Part shown: in pieces, positions 44,419 to 53,407 of the stretch
Position numbering within the stretch: position 1 is the first letter of the stretch
Layout of the letters: every line of letters begins with the position of its first letter
Assembly (NCBI GenBank): GCA_044426045.1
Contig: JAWXUX010000006.1
Location: forward strand, 1 to 64,000
DNA: 64,000 nt
Direction of reading: 5' to 3'
Source of the DNA: JAWXUU01 sp044426045
GTDB taxonomy: Bacteria; Bacillota; Clostridia; Christensenellales; CAMQZB01
The notes under the pieces: generated by a model
What the model was told of the DNA's origin: nothing
The model's input: the letters and a program-made list of their open reading frames with translations, nothing else
Databases searched by the model: none
Position numbers and translations under genes: made by a program

Positions 44419-45515
44419 ATTCGTACAACCGAATATATCTACACACAGCAATGGAAACCATGGGCACAATGCTAGATTATACAGTAAACACGAAAAAACT
44501 CGATATAGATTACTTTTTTAACCTTTTTATCGGCAGAGGTCTTGCTAGAGAATTTGAAAATGGCAATCCTATGTTCATTACTGGAAAAAGCGGTATCGAA
44601 CTTTATCAAGCAGCGACGTTCGACTATTATAATCCACCACAAATATCATACGGCATGGGAAGATCTTGCGAGTATTGGATCGGACGAACTATATGCTATT
44701 ACCAATGGCATAGCGGAATAAGTTTTGGCGAAATTGCAAGCACATATCCCCTTTCAAAAATGAGACAGCTATATCCCACCCTGCACGAAGCAGACATTAT
44801 GCGAAGCGTTGAATATTTAGACACTCAATTTGCAGTGAAGTTTTCCAGATTAAGCAATATTCGCAAGCAACGTGGAATCACGCAACAAGAGCTCTCGCTA
44901 CTCAGCGGTGTCGCTGTCAGCACAATAAGGAAATATGAAAGCGAACCTGAAACTATTAACTATGCACAGATAAACATCTTAATTGCACTTGCCCGCGTCT
45001 TGAATTGCAATCCAACCGACTTCTTGAGTAAGCTCGATTATTCTTCAGACCTGCCAAACAATGCCATTCAAGATTATAAATATGCGGTTATAGCAGAAAC
45101 TAATAAAAAATTAAAAGAACTCGAAGCACAAAAATTACGCTTAGCACAAGAAAGTGAACAAATTGAAAGAGATTACGACACATATAGGAACGGCTATTTT
45201 TCTCAGCTTCCATACAATTCTTTACAGGGGACAAATTCCTCAGCGATTCAAGTTCGAGAAGAAGAATTTTTGAAAAACTGGAACAATTATTGGACCCCAA
45301 TTATCCAGCAAAACACCGAGCATAACATCGACATAGAACGAAAACAGCAAGCTGTCATAGAAGCCGGCAAACACGCACTTCACGCTACCGCGACCCGGGC
45401 AGGAAACAAGACCGTGAAAAACATCGCCGATGCATTCACTATAGCCACAACGGATAATCTAAGCGAATCAATTATCAGCGTATTGTCCATAATAGGCAAT
45501 AATCACAAGAAATAA
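44409..45515 (+). CDS. HTH-containing partner of the DUF3990 protein
   Basis: 368 residues. The N-terminal 65 residues may be a divergent DUF3791-like domain. Residues about 95-140 (RSCEYWIGRTICYYQWHSGISFGEIA) are reminiscent of toxin-partner proteins. An XRE HTH follows (IRKQRGITQQELSLLSGVAVSTIRKYE, about 157-205). A coiled-coil is at about 230-265 (KLKELEAQKLRLAQESEQIERDY), and the C-terminus is Ala/Thr-rich and helical. Overlaps the DUF3990 gene by ten bases. Likely neutralises it and represses the shared promoter. Longer than typical antitoxins, so a further role is possible. Confidence 0.65.
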   Translation: MAINSYNRIYLHTAMETMGTMLDYTVNTKKLDIDYFFNLFIGRGLAREFENGNPMFITGKSGIELYQAATFDYYNPPQISYGMGRSCEYWIGRTICYYQWHSGISFGEIASTYPLSKMRQLYPTLHEADIMRSVEYLDTQFAVKFSRLSNIRKQRGITQQELSLLSGVAVSTIRKYESEPETINYAQINILIALARVLNCNPTDFLSKLDYSSDLPNNAIQDYKYAVIAETNKKLKELEAQKLRLAQESEQIERDYDTYRNGYFSQLPYNSLQGTNSSAIQVREEEFLKNWNNYWTPIIQQNTEHNIDIERKQQAVIEAGKHALHATATRAGNKTVKNIADAFTIATTDNLSESIISVLSIIGNNHKK

Positions 45516-45550
45516 TAGTACACAAAAGCAACATAATTTTCGATTTTAGG

Positions 45551-45757
45551 GCGACAATTTGTCACCCTTTTTTCACCCGAAAGTTAGTTCACCATTCAAA
45601 AGTTACTTGAAGTTACGTTAAGTTTCGCAAGATACTGTCGCAAATTGCTTGAAAACACGCACAAAACGCAAGATACTGCAGGTTACGCAAGTTATTTCAC
45701 GGATTTCCTGTGCCTCCTAAGGATTAATTCTGGGTTCGATTCCCGGTGGGCCTACCA
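45551..45757 (+). other. attR of island 1 / attL of island 2 with possible integrase arm sites
   Basis: 45713-45757 is an exact copy of the tRNA-Arg 3' half (CCTCCTAAGG through CCA), followed by its own GCACCG..CGGTGC terminator (about 45764-45784). To the left, 45551-45700 has repeated CGCAAGATACTG (45627 and 45669), several AAGTTAC copies and GTCACCC motifs like those near 31568-31600. These could be arm-type recombinase binding sites. Confidence 0.7.
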
Positions 45758-45906
45758 TTAAAGCACCGTTTTGCGGTGCTTTTCTTATGTTTCATGGGTT
45801 TTCTCCCATTATTTTTATCGAAAAAATTTATCTTTAGGGTGACAAAAATTTTCGCCACAACCATGATAAACACTAGCAATTCTCCACTTTAGACAATAAA
45901 AAAAAG

Positions 45907-45940
45907 CCACAGCAGGGTGACAATTTTCCCCGCTGTGGTT
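45907..45940 (-). terminator. Terminator after the integrase fragment, island 2
   Basis: GCCACAGC/GCTGTGGT stem with an A-tract on the left, i.e. a T-tract for minus-strand transcription. Confidence 0.7.
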
Positions 45941-45955
45941 ATTTTTATGTTGTTT

Positions 45956-46125
45956 TATCCAAAGATACTATCCAATTTATCCGCAGCTTCCTTATCACTG
46001 CTCTTGATGAAGTGGCTGTATATGTCGGTTGTGGTGCTTGTCCTTGCGTGTCCTGCTCGACCGCTTACTGTCACTAGTGGCACACCTGCCATTATCTGAA
46101 GCGTTATGTTCGTGTGGCGTAACTC
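45956..46125 (-). pseudogene. Integrase C-terminal fragment, island 2
   Basis: 56 codons: ELRHTNITLQIMAGVPLVTV...GHARTSTTTDIYSHFIKSS ending in a stop. It keeps the Arg, His and Tyr of a tyrosine recombinase but has no N-terminal or core-binding domain. The next sequence upstream belongs to the IS21 element. It is the counterpart of the fragment at 33917 and differs by a few residues, so the interruption predates the divergence of the two copies or was copied with them. Confidence 0.85.
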
Positions 46126-46333
46126 TTGATTTCGGTTATTTTTCGCGCGATACTGCGCCCCCGCTTTGGGGATTATTTGGGGTAGAGATTCAGACCCCCT
46201 ACCCTCAAAAAATCAATATTTTCTCACTAAATGCCATATTTTCTACATTCAGTGGGATTTTTTAGCAGATATTAGTTTTGACCGCAAACAAACCAGATAC
46301 AACTTCGGTTGTTTTCAAATTTAAATTTATGTT

Positions 46334-47062
46334 TTATATTCTTTTGTTCCTATTATCAGGATAGTCTATATATTCTTTATGCACGGCTTCCAAACTCAAT
46401 ATTTGAGTATTTTGCGTGAGCCTCGCAATAATCGTTTCCATAAGGTGCTTATCCTCGCACGCTTCTTTCCAATGGGATATCCCTCTGTTTGTGACAACGC
46501 AAAGGCTTCTGCTTTCACCAAGAAAACTCACTGCCTTATAAAAAACCGCTAGGTCTGGATCGGAAATTTTTGTATACATTGTTTCATCAATTATAATCAA
46601 ATCACATTCTTTCATATAACTGAATACGCTTTTACTTTTTGCAGACAATTCTTTTTCTCGCATCGTGGAAATCAGCTCTTCCATCTTGATATAATAAACC
46701 TTATATCCACCATCAATTGCGGTTTTGCCAATCTCGCACGCAAGGGAAGTTTTTCCTGCTCCACATTTTCCAACAATAAAAATATTGCTGTCATTCTCAA
46801 GAAATTTCAGCTTCTTGATTTCGTTTATCTGCCAACTTGTAACACCAGTATATTCTTTTTCAAATCTACACTTTGGAAGTTTGCTCGCTTTCATTTTTTT
46901 GAAAACTGCCTTTTCTTCTCTCATTCGCAGTTCTTCTCGTAAAACATAGCAAAGAAATTCGCAATTCCCCATTTCTGGCTTTTCCAAGTCTATCGCTCCA
47001 TAAAAGATGTGCTGCAGATTCAGCCGTTTTGCCAACTCTTTAATCATTTGTATTTCTGCCAT
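46334..47062 (-). CDS. istB: IS21-family helper ATPase IstB
   Basis: 242 residues from ATG at 47062, chosen for AAGGAGGAG upstream. DnaC/IstB-type AAA+ protein: Walker A FIVGKCGAGKTSLA (about residues 98-110), Walker B LIIIDE, sensor VTNRG. Regulates IstA activity and target choice. Overlaps the istA end by 23 bases. Confidence 0.92.
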   Translation of the reverse strand: MAEIQMIKELAKRLNLQHIFYGAIDLEKPEMGNCEFLCYVLREELRMREEKAVFKKMKASKLPKCRFEKEYTGVTSWQINEIKKLKFLENDSNIFIVGKCGAGKTSLACEIGKTAIDGGYKVYYIKMEELISTMREKELSAKSKSVFSYMKECDLIIIDETMYTKISDPDLAVFYKAVSFLGESRSLCVVTNRGISHWKEACEDKHLMETIIARLTQNTQILSLEAVHKEYIDYPDNRNKRI

Positions 47063-48530
47063 TATACTCCTCCTTGATTGCATTCGCCCTCTTTATTGAA
47101 TACACCATCATCGCATCTGTTGTGAATTTGCGCACTGGTGCTTTTCCGTGCCGATATATGAGATAACCCACAAACTCTTGAATATGCACTCGGTTTGTTT
47201 TATTGCAATGCTCGATTGCTTCCAACACCGATTCCTTTTTGAAATATCTCAGTGCCGAGATGATGTTCACGCACTGCCTTGAAGCATACCGTGGCACTTT
47301 TTGCTTGAGGGTTTCAACAAAATTTTGAATCGCCTGACACCTATCAAATAAAATCAACAAATGTTCAGGACTTGCGGGCGACGAAGCGGTTGAGTCATCA
47401 GCACAAAGAACGTTTCCCTTGGTTTGGGGAATTTTATATTTGCACAAAAACTCATTTGTCACAGCATTATAAATATTTAGAAATCCGTCGTCCTCTTCAA
47501 TCCTTGCAAACTCGCACGTGAATTGTGCTTTGTGGGGAATTGCATAGCTGTTGTGCTTATACAACACCTGATTTTCCTTCCGAATCCTAAAGATGTTCTT
47601 TTCTATCACTGATGAAACTGGCACTTTCACAAGGTGCTTATATTCCTCTTCAAAAAGTTGTTTTGGAATTTGCCGTTGATTGACATTGAACGTGATGTTG
47701 CAGCCATTATCTAGCCATTCCAAACACTGGGAATTCAAAACATCAATCCCACAATATATTCTGCCATCTAAAAAATGATGTTTCGTGTGTCCAACAAGCG
47801 CTTCAACCCTGCCCTTACTGCTCGGATCACTGCCTTTGCACAAATAAATGCTGAAACCTATTCGCTTAACATAATCCTCAAACTCTTTAACAAAAACAAT
47901 ATCACCTAAATTTTCTGAAACTGTAAAAACTCGATCCTGATCATAAACTATCATCTGCGGTCTGCCACCGAAATATTTGAACGCGTATTCATGCGCTATG
48001 ATAGCAGTTTTGGTTGTGAACGGATCGTGGTTGAAATATACAAACCGCATGTTGCAAAAAGACAGCACCATAATAAAAAAATATATGCGGCGCGTTATGC
48101 CATACATATCCTGCATCTTGACTTGCCCAAAATCCACCTGAGCCTCAAACCCCGGACTTGGCGTTTCACGTATCCCTCGCCTGCGACTGAAATCCTTGAC
48201 AACATAACCAGACTCTTCACGCAAGTCCTTCATATAACGAAAAAATGTGGTTCGCTTATAATTGAAATCAGGAAACGCCTCTCTCAGCCGATAAAGCAAA
48301 TTAGTGTCACGAACCTGTGGACAAACCTTCAAAATATCTAAAATATAATCCCGATACCGCGAAAGCCCATCCCGAGCGCGAAACCCCAAACCATCAAACT
48401 CCGCCTCCGGCATATAAACATACCGCTTAACCGTCCGCAAATCCACCCGAACCCGCCGAGCAATCTGCCCCTCAGTAAACCCCAACGAAAGCATCTCCCG
48501 CATAACAACATACTTCTCCTTTCCTATCAT
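47040..48530 (-). CDS. istA: IS21-family transposase IstA
   Basis: 496 residues. N-terminal HTH (IARRVRVDLRTVKRYVYM, about 21-40), rve-type DDE domain with Asp in EAQVDFGQVKMQ, Asp in MIVYDQDRV and Glu in SKGRVEALVGHTK, then a beta-barrel-like C-terminal region. Full length and in frame, so probably active, unlike its deleted relative at 34.2-34.9 kb. Confidence 0.93.
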   Translation of the reverse strand: MIGKEKYVVMREMLSLGFTEGQIARRVRVDLRTVKRYVYMPEAEFDGLGFRARDGLSRYRDYILDILKVCPQVRDTNLLYRLREAFPDFNYKRTTFFRYMKDLREESGYVVKDFSRRRGIRETPSPGFEAQVDFGQVKMQDMYGITRRIYFFIMVLSFCNMRFVYFNHDPFTTKTAIIAHEYAFKYFGGRPQMIVYDQDRVFTVSENLGDIVFVKEFEDYVKRIGFSIYLCKGSDPSSKGRVEALVGHTKHHFLDGRIYCGIDVLNSQCLEWLDNGCNITFNVNQRQIPKQLFEEEYKHLVKVPVSSVIEKNIFRIRKENQVLYKHNSYAIPHKAQFTCEFARIEEDDGFLNIYNAVTNEFLCKYKIPQTKGNVLCADDSTASSPASPEHLLILFDRCQAIQNFVETLKQKVPRYASRQCVNIISALRYFKKESVLEAIEHCNKTNRVHIQEFVGYLIYRHGKAPVRKFTTDAMMVYSIKRANAIKEEYNGRNTND

Positions 48531-48687
48531 AAATACCTCCTTAGTATTTTGTTTGATTGACCTATAAACACCCCCTACACCATACCGAACACCCCCTCAT
48601 ATAAAAAAGGCAGAACTCACGTCCTGCCTTTTTCAATTGAAAACTACATACTAGCCATTTTTTAAGTGCACTCTTCCAATCCATTCA

Positions 48688-50310
48688 TTATTTTATAGAG
48701 CCATTCTTGCCCCATGATCTTCCAAATAGTTCTCCTCCATCTGAGCTCAACTTTAGACATGTATTGCTAGCTATCATCTCTTCTACTTCCTGCGTATATG
48801 AATCTTCCTTATCAAAAGCAATAAAAATTTGTTTCTTTTGTTTATTATAAAGTCCTATTATCTTTTCAATAGAAAAGTCTTCTGTTTGTTTAAGTAAAAT
48901 TGAATCATGAATTACTATAGGCAAATTTGTCAAATTTAAAATTGCCAAATCGAAAAGAATCAAACCCTTATACGCTATTCCGGTTCCAGTGTCATTTGGA
49001 GTAAAAAATTCGTAACTATTGGAATTGCGTATTGACAAAATTGGACTTGTTCTATCGCCATTATAAATTTCATTATTATCTAAAGCCATTTTATCATTAA
49101 TTTGATGAGTAATAACAGCCAACTTTAAAAGTGTTTCTTTTTCTAATTTATGTTTATTTTCTTTTACACTATTGGTCAAATCAACACCATCTTCATATGC
49201 TTTATTCTGCTGCATCAACCTTAAGATATCTGAATTTAAATCGACCACCTCTTGTGTAATTTTATTTAATATTCTTGTATCAATATTACTATCATATAAT
49301 TTACTTTTTGTTTCAGATAATTTATTTAAAATATTATCATACTGTTGTAGGACATCTTCTTGTTCTTTCTTTAAATTTTCAAGCAATATTCGAGTTATAT
49401 TTGCATGAAAAGTTTCGACTTTCATAAATTTTGATTCATCAAATTCTCCAAAATACTCTTTAAGCTTTCCTAAATCACTTGATGGCAATACAGTTGCGTT
49501 ATTTATATTACGGTCAATTCTTTCAAGTTTGTTTTTTAGTCTATTTGTTAATCGAATTTGTGATAAATGCGAATTCTTCAAATCCAATAGTTCTTGATCT
49601 ATAATTCCTTGTGCATCTTCTGTTGACATAAAATTATTTGATGCGTTGTTCAGCTTTATTCTTAAATTATCAATTTCCTTTTTGTTAGCTTTATATTTAC
49701 GTGAATTTGTAGCTTTAATTAAATCCAATTTTAACGCCTTATTATATGTCTTTTTTTTGTCATTCGCTAACTTGTACGACTCATTAAGCATACTCAAACT
49801 AGCATACTCATCAAATATTTTAATCAAAGAAAATATTCCCGACTGTGCATTTACTTTTTTATGTGCATCTAAAGGACGATGCTCATCATGATTATCCTTA
49901 CCATAAACACGCATGTATCTACTAACCAAATCACGAAAAGTGGCATGTGCTACATTAACTTTGTAGTTATTAGCCAAAATCTCGATGTATTCATTAATAG
50001 AAATCTGCTTAATTTTTTTTCGATTACTATCACATAACCATATAACATCCGCTTCATTATTACTTCTGCAATACCACTTAACTACACCACTAATCTTGAA
50101 CGCAAAATAAATTTCATGATCTCCTACGTTATTAATTATATCAGTTGAATTCGAATATGTATTACCACCAAAAACAAAATCTATTATTAACAGCATTGAT
50201 GTTTTTCCAATTGAATTATCACCAGTCGAAGTCCCCAATACAACATTTAGTCCTGGTTTAAACTTGATTTCCGTTTCTATAAATTTATTACAATAAATTT
50301 TATATAACAT
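48688..50310 (-). CDS. ABC-3C system SMC-like ATPase (DUF2326)
   Basis: About 540 residues. N-terminal ABC-type Walker A GTSTGDNSIGKTSML (about residues 26-40), a central coiled-coil region (about 175-395), and a C-terminal DUF2326 domain, GTGIAYKGLILFDLAILNLTNLPIVIHDS then KQIFIAFDKEDSYT. In ABC-three-component systems this SMC/Rad50-like ATPase is the sensor or motor that licenses an effector. Overlaps the small middle-component gene. ATG at 50310 has GGAGG 12 bases upstream. The ATG at 50322 directly abuts that site. Confidence 0.85.
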   Translation of the reverse strand: MLYKIYCNKFIETEIKFKPGLNVVLGTSTGDNSIGKTSMLLIIDFVFGGNTYSNSTDIINNVGDHEIYFAFKISGVVKWYCRSNNEADVIWLCDSNRKKIKQISINEYIEILANNYKVNVAHATFRDLVSRYMRVYGKDNHDEHRPLDAHKKVNAQSGIFSLIKIFDEYASLSMLNESYKLANDKKKTYNKALKLDLIKATNSRKYKANKKEIDNLRIKLNNASNNFMSTEDAQGIIDQELLDLKNSHLSQIRLTNRLKNKLERIDRNINNATVLPSSDLGKLKEYFGEFDESKFMKVETFHANITRILLENLKKEQEDVLQQYDNILNKLSETKSKLYDSNIDTRILNKITQEVVDLNSDILRLMQQNKAYEDGVDLTNSVKENKHKLEKETLLKLAVITHQINDKMALDNNEIYNGDRTSPILSIRNSNSYEFFTPNDTGTGIAYKGLILFDLAILNLTNLPIVIHDSILLKQTEDFSIEKIIGLYNKQKKQIFIAFDKEDSYTQEVEEMIASNTCLKLSSDGGELFGRSWGKNGSIK

Positions 50311-50512
50311 AAACTTTACCATCCTCCGTTATATCAATCTTATTCAATACATATAGTGCATCTAGTGCATCAATTAATTCGACAATAGAAACATGCATCT
50401 CATCACTAATCTTTTGTATATTAACGCCATTTATATCTATCATTTCTAAAATCAAAATTAACTTAGGAATAATACTATCATTATAACATATTATTTTATT
50501 AGGCAATTTCAT
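50300..50512 (-). CDS. ABC-3C middle component (MC6-like)
   Basis: 70 residues from ATG at 50512 (GAGG upstream): MKLPNKIICYNDSIIPKLILIL, then a small winged-helix-like part (IQKISDEMHVSIVELIDALDALYVLNKIDI) ending in a beta hairpin. Small proteins starting LPNK with this fold link the effector and ATPase in ABC-3C systems. It overlaps both neighbours, so the three proteins are translated as a unit. Confidence 0.78.
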   Translation of the reverse strand: MKLPNKIICYNDSIIPKLILILEMIDINGVNIQKISDEMHVSIVELIDALDALYVLNKIDITEDGKVYVI

Positions 50513-51293
50513 TAAAAACCTCACAATTTTGAATAAAAAAGGATACTATTATTTCACATGCAAGTTTAGAAATGTTTTTTGTCTTTATATCCATCCATTC
50601 TACTATCATGTCAAATACATCCAACTTATCACTAAGACTTTCTTTATCTACTTTCATAAAAAACATTTTTATTTCCTGCGATAATAATTCAAAATCAAAT
50701 TTATCTTCATCTTCCTTTTCTTGAAATACATTCTTCAAAAATAAGTAATAATCATTAACATAATTTTGAACATTCCTCTTAAGCAATGATTCATCATTAT
50801 TAAATTTTTTAGATATATCTATAGGTTGATAATTCAACTCTATGTTAGTCACATCAATAGTCACAAGATTTTCAATAACCTCTAATAATTGTTCATCCAA
50901 ATTACAATCGTTCATAGAATCTTTAATTTTAGTTAATTTTAGTAAGCGCAATTTAATTTTACAAAGTTTTTCATACTCTGCTTTAGTCTTACGAAAATCA
51001 AATTTATTATGACAATCCTTACACAATGCAATTTTATTATCAAACGACTCACAATTCTCTCCAAGCCGTTCACATCCTTGCAAAGTAATTAGTTCTTGTT
51101 CTGTTGGGCTATTAGGATAAATATGAGCTATTTCAAACATTTTTAGATCTGGTTTATCTTGATCAATTTTTTGCAAAGTTTTTCCACAAAGTGGACACTT
51201 CTTATCAACTTCTGTTAAAAAAAGACGCAACTGAGACTCTGTTGGTTTTTTTCTTTCTACACAATATTCATCATCCTTATCATATTTCCCCAT
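50499..51293 (-). CDS. ABC-3C effector: HNH nuclease with C-terminal ABC-3C domain
   Basis: 264 residues. The N-terminal HNH/zinc-finger nuclease has CPLCGKTLQ, FEIAHIYPNSPT and NKIALCKDCHNKFD (about residues 33-100). The C-terminal 140 residues are helical and fit the domain that docks to the middle component in ABC-3C systems. Predicted to cut DNA when triggered. Lies directly after a type II methylase. GAGGG precedes the ATG. Confidence 0.82.
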   Translation of the reverse strand: MGKYDKDDEYCVERKKPTESQLRLFLTEVDKKCPLCGKTLQKIDQDKPDLKMFEIAHIYPNSPTEQELITLQGCERLGENCESFDNKIALCKDCHNKFDFRKTKAEYEKLCKIKLRLLKLTKIKDSMNDCNLDEQLLEVIENLVTIDVTNIELNYQPIDISKKFNNDESLLKRNVQNYVNDYYLFLKNVFQEKEDEDKFDFELLSQEIKMFFMKVDKESLSDKLDVFDMIVEWMDIKTKNISKLACEIIVSFFIQNCEVFNEIA

Positions 51294-51366
51294 GATACCC
51301 TCACTAAATAAGCTATTTTAACCAATGCGATTGTCAATTTATCCAACTCTTCAATAGTTAATGCAT

Positions 51367-52341
51367 TTACAAAATTTGTGCTAACTCCAACGCCACAACT
51401 CTTGCAAGTCGCGCTGGCACTGCATTGCCTATCATTTTGTACGCAGCTGTTATATTGGTATATACAAACTCAAATTTATCAGGGAAAGTTTGTATTCTCG
51501 CACATTCCCTCACGCTGAGTCTTCTGTATAAATGCTCTCTACCTTCCACAAATATTCTTTTATTTTGTTCTACAAACTCCATTTTTGGTGCTTGTGGATG
51601 CAGTGGTGCGTGCCTTCCGCCTGCTTGGATTGTGAATGACTGTTCATCCCAACCACGCACTCTGTTTCGTGACATATATATAGTCGAGAAGCCACCTGTC
51701 ATATATTCGTGGTTTAAGACTTTACAGTCATTACCATTCGTTTTATTCTTTTCAAGTGCTGGCAATACGCTATCTTTTAGATCACCTATCGCCTCTTGCA
51801 ATGTTATCTTTTTATCAAATGGTTCTGGAAATTTAAATTTCGCATTGATATCCTTTCTGATACCAATATAAAATACCCTTTTTCTATCTTGTGGCACTCC
51901 ATAATCAGCAGCATTGACAAGGTTTATTGTCAGCTTATAACCGCATTCTTCAAACCCTTCAATAATATTCTTCACCGCATCACTGTGGATATCTGCAAGC
52001 ATTCCCGACACATTTTCTGCAACAAAGAACTTTGGTTGCTTATCCTTGATGATACGCATATATTCATAAAATAATTTACCTCTATCATCATTGATACCTC
52101 GTAGTGCTCCTGCTTCGCTCCAGCTTTGACATGGCGGGCCGCCTATTATTCCATCGCAATCTGGAATTTCTTCCGATTTAATTTTTCTTATATCTCTTGT
52201 ATCTAATGGCGCAGAGTGGTTTTTTCTATACGTATCCCAAATTTCCTTGTCATATTCATTCGCATATATTATTTCAAAACCCGCTTGCTCAAAACCTAAG
52301 TCGAGTCCACCTGCACCAGAAAATAAACTTACTATTTTCAT
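51367..52341 (-). CDS. DNA cytosine-5 methyltransferase, M.HaeIII-like
   Basis: 324 residues with all C5-methylase motifs: SLFSGAGGLDLGF (SAM), GGPPCQSWSEAG with catalytic Cys71, FFVAENVSGM, QDRKRVFYIG, SRNRVRGWDE and the final RECARIQTFP...YKMIGNAVP. Overall it follows M.HaeIII closely, including the target-recognition segment (NHEYMTGGFSTIYMSRNRVR...HPQAPKM), which suggests GGCC methylation. GGAGG start. Protects DNA from the nuclease encoded 43 bases upstream. Confidence 0.93.
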   Translation of the reverse strand: MKIVSLFSGAGGLDLGFEQAGFEIIYANEYDKEIWDTYRKNHSAPLDTRDIRKIKSEEIPDCDGIIGGPPCQSWSEAGALRGINDDRGKLFYEYMRIIKDKQPKFFVAENVSGMLADIHSDAVKNIIEGFEECGYKLTINLVNAADYGVPQDRKRVFYIGIRKDINAKFKFPEPFDKKITLQEAIGDLKDSVLPALEKNKTNGNDCKVLNHEYMTGGFSTIYMSRNRVRGWDEQSFTIQAGGRHAPLHPQAPKMEFVEQNKRIFVEGREHLYRRLSVRECARIQTFPDKFEFVYTNITAAYKMIGNAVPARLARVVALELAQIL

Positions 52342-52384
52342 TTGCTACCTCCTAGCTTAAATATTGCACAATACTTTATTAAAG

Positions 52385-53290
52385 TCAACTATAAAGCTTT
52401 GTACAATCAAATAAATTATCTTCGCATACGTCATCCGTTGTTACAATATTCAATTCTTTCAATGAATCCACCAAAAGTTTCTTAACTTCATTCCCTGCTT
52501 TACCAAGTGGATCAGAATATTCAAGACTTCCTATCAATTTATCATTTTCTGTTTTCCAAATAACATAAACAGCAAGTGGACGATTACCATCATGCTTATA
52601 TCGCACATCCGCTTTAGTTCTACAGTTCAATGCTTTACACGCAAAATATAAGTCACCATGCTCTGTTGCATACGTTTCCACTGGCACCAAGTTATTGACT
52701 ACACTTTGAATATCATCCGCAACATCGTGTTCATATAAAATATGAGTTGCGATACCACTGTTAGTAATCTTTGCGCCACAAACACTCGCATCTTTCTTAT
52801 CAATAGACAAATTTGTACCTGCATAAATGTCAATCTTTTGACCATCAGTTAAGCATAGTACGCCACTCAACTCACCGCTAAGTTTATTCAAAATTTCAAA
52901 TTTCCAACCAAGAGTGATACATCCATCTTTTGTTTTCCCTTTATCTTGCTGATAAATTAGGAATCTCGCCTCGAATTTGTCTTTTATTGTGCTTATTGAC
53001 TCTATCAACACTTGCTTCCAATTAGCACCAAATAGCTGTGCTGCACGTTCAGCATTCATTTTGTTTTCTAAAAAGTCAGCATTTTCTTGTTTAAACGAAA
53101 TCTTCAATTCCAACTTTTCGCCGTCAGCTGATTCTCCTAGAATATAAACATCCGTTTTCGGCTCACCTTTTTTACAAACTGGTTTACCAACTATTTTCAC
53201 TTCATATTTATTATCCCCGTATTCAAAAGTCTTACCAACAGCAAAAATCTCTTGAATTTTTCTTTCATTCTCACCAAATTTTACAGCCAT
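52385..53290 (-). CDS. Type II restriction endonuclease partner
   Basis: 301 residues, upstream of and co-oriented with the HaeIII-like methylase, the expected place of its cognate endonuclease. A PD-(D/E)xK-like core is suggested by GEPKTDVYILGESADGEKLELKISFKQ (about residues 43-70: Asp then a Lys-Ile-Ser-Phe-Lys strand). I do not recognise the family, and specificity for GGCC is inferred only from the partner. AGAGG precedes the ATG. Confidence 0.7.
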   Translation of the reverse strand: MAVKFGENERKIQEIFAVGKTFEYGDNKYEVKIVGKPVCKKGEPKTDVYILGESADGEKLELKISFKQENADFLENKMNAERAAQLFGANWKQVLIESISTIKDKFEARFLIYQQDKGKTKDGCITLGWKFEILNKLSGELSGVLCLTDGQKIDIYAGTNLSIDKKDASVCGAKITNSGIATHILYEHDVADDIQSVVNNLVPVETYATEHGDLYFACKALNCRTKADVRYKHDGNRPLAVYVIWKTENDKLIGSLEYSDPLGKAGNEVKKLLVDSLKELNIVTTDDVCEDNLFDCTKLYS

Positions 53291-53342
53291 ACTTAGTTAC
53301 CTCTCAATCATTTTCTATATTATAACATCTTTTTTTAGCAGA

Positions 53343-53381
53343 AACAAGGGTTTTGCAATTTTTCATTACAAAACCCTTGTT
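53343..53381. terminator. Bidirectional terminator
   Basis: Thirteen-base perfect stem AACAAGGGTTTTG/CAAAACCCTTGTT. It separates the 53408 gene from the restriction-modification operon. Confidence 0.85.
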
Positions 53382-53407
53382 GTTATAATTCATAAATCAT
53401 TAACATA

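Larger units (their letters stand above)
31675..45712. mobile_element. Genomic island 1 integrated at tRNA-Arg(CCU)
   Basis: Bounded by a perfect 45-bp direct repeat of the tRNA 3' half. Contents: AbaSI-like nuclease, an unknown protein, integrase remnant plus deleted IS21 copy, type I restriction-modification operon with rhuM, a winged-helix-like protein, an excisionase-like remnant and a DUF3990 toxin pair. More AT-rich than the chromosomal part and free of the heptamer-bracketed repeats. The integrase is broken, so excision would need help in trans. Confidence 0.85.
46126..48632 (-). mobile_element. Intact IS21-family element
   Basis: Carries istA and istB in the usual order with overlapping frames. 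The left end (about 48540-48632) has two GGGGGTGTT-type repeats and a GGCAG..CTGCC hairpin that it shares with the deleted copy at 35 kb. The right end lies somewhere between 46126 and 46265, where a GGGTAG..CTACCC hairpin and a CACTGAATG..CATTTAGTG hairpin are found. The exact termini are unresolved. Confidence 0.75.

Noticed and set aside
46126..48632. Exact IS21 termini and target duplication
   Set aside because: Both copies share flanking sequence on the integrase side and the hairpin on the other, so comparison cannot set the boundaries.
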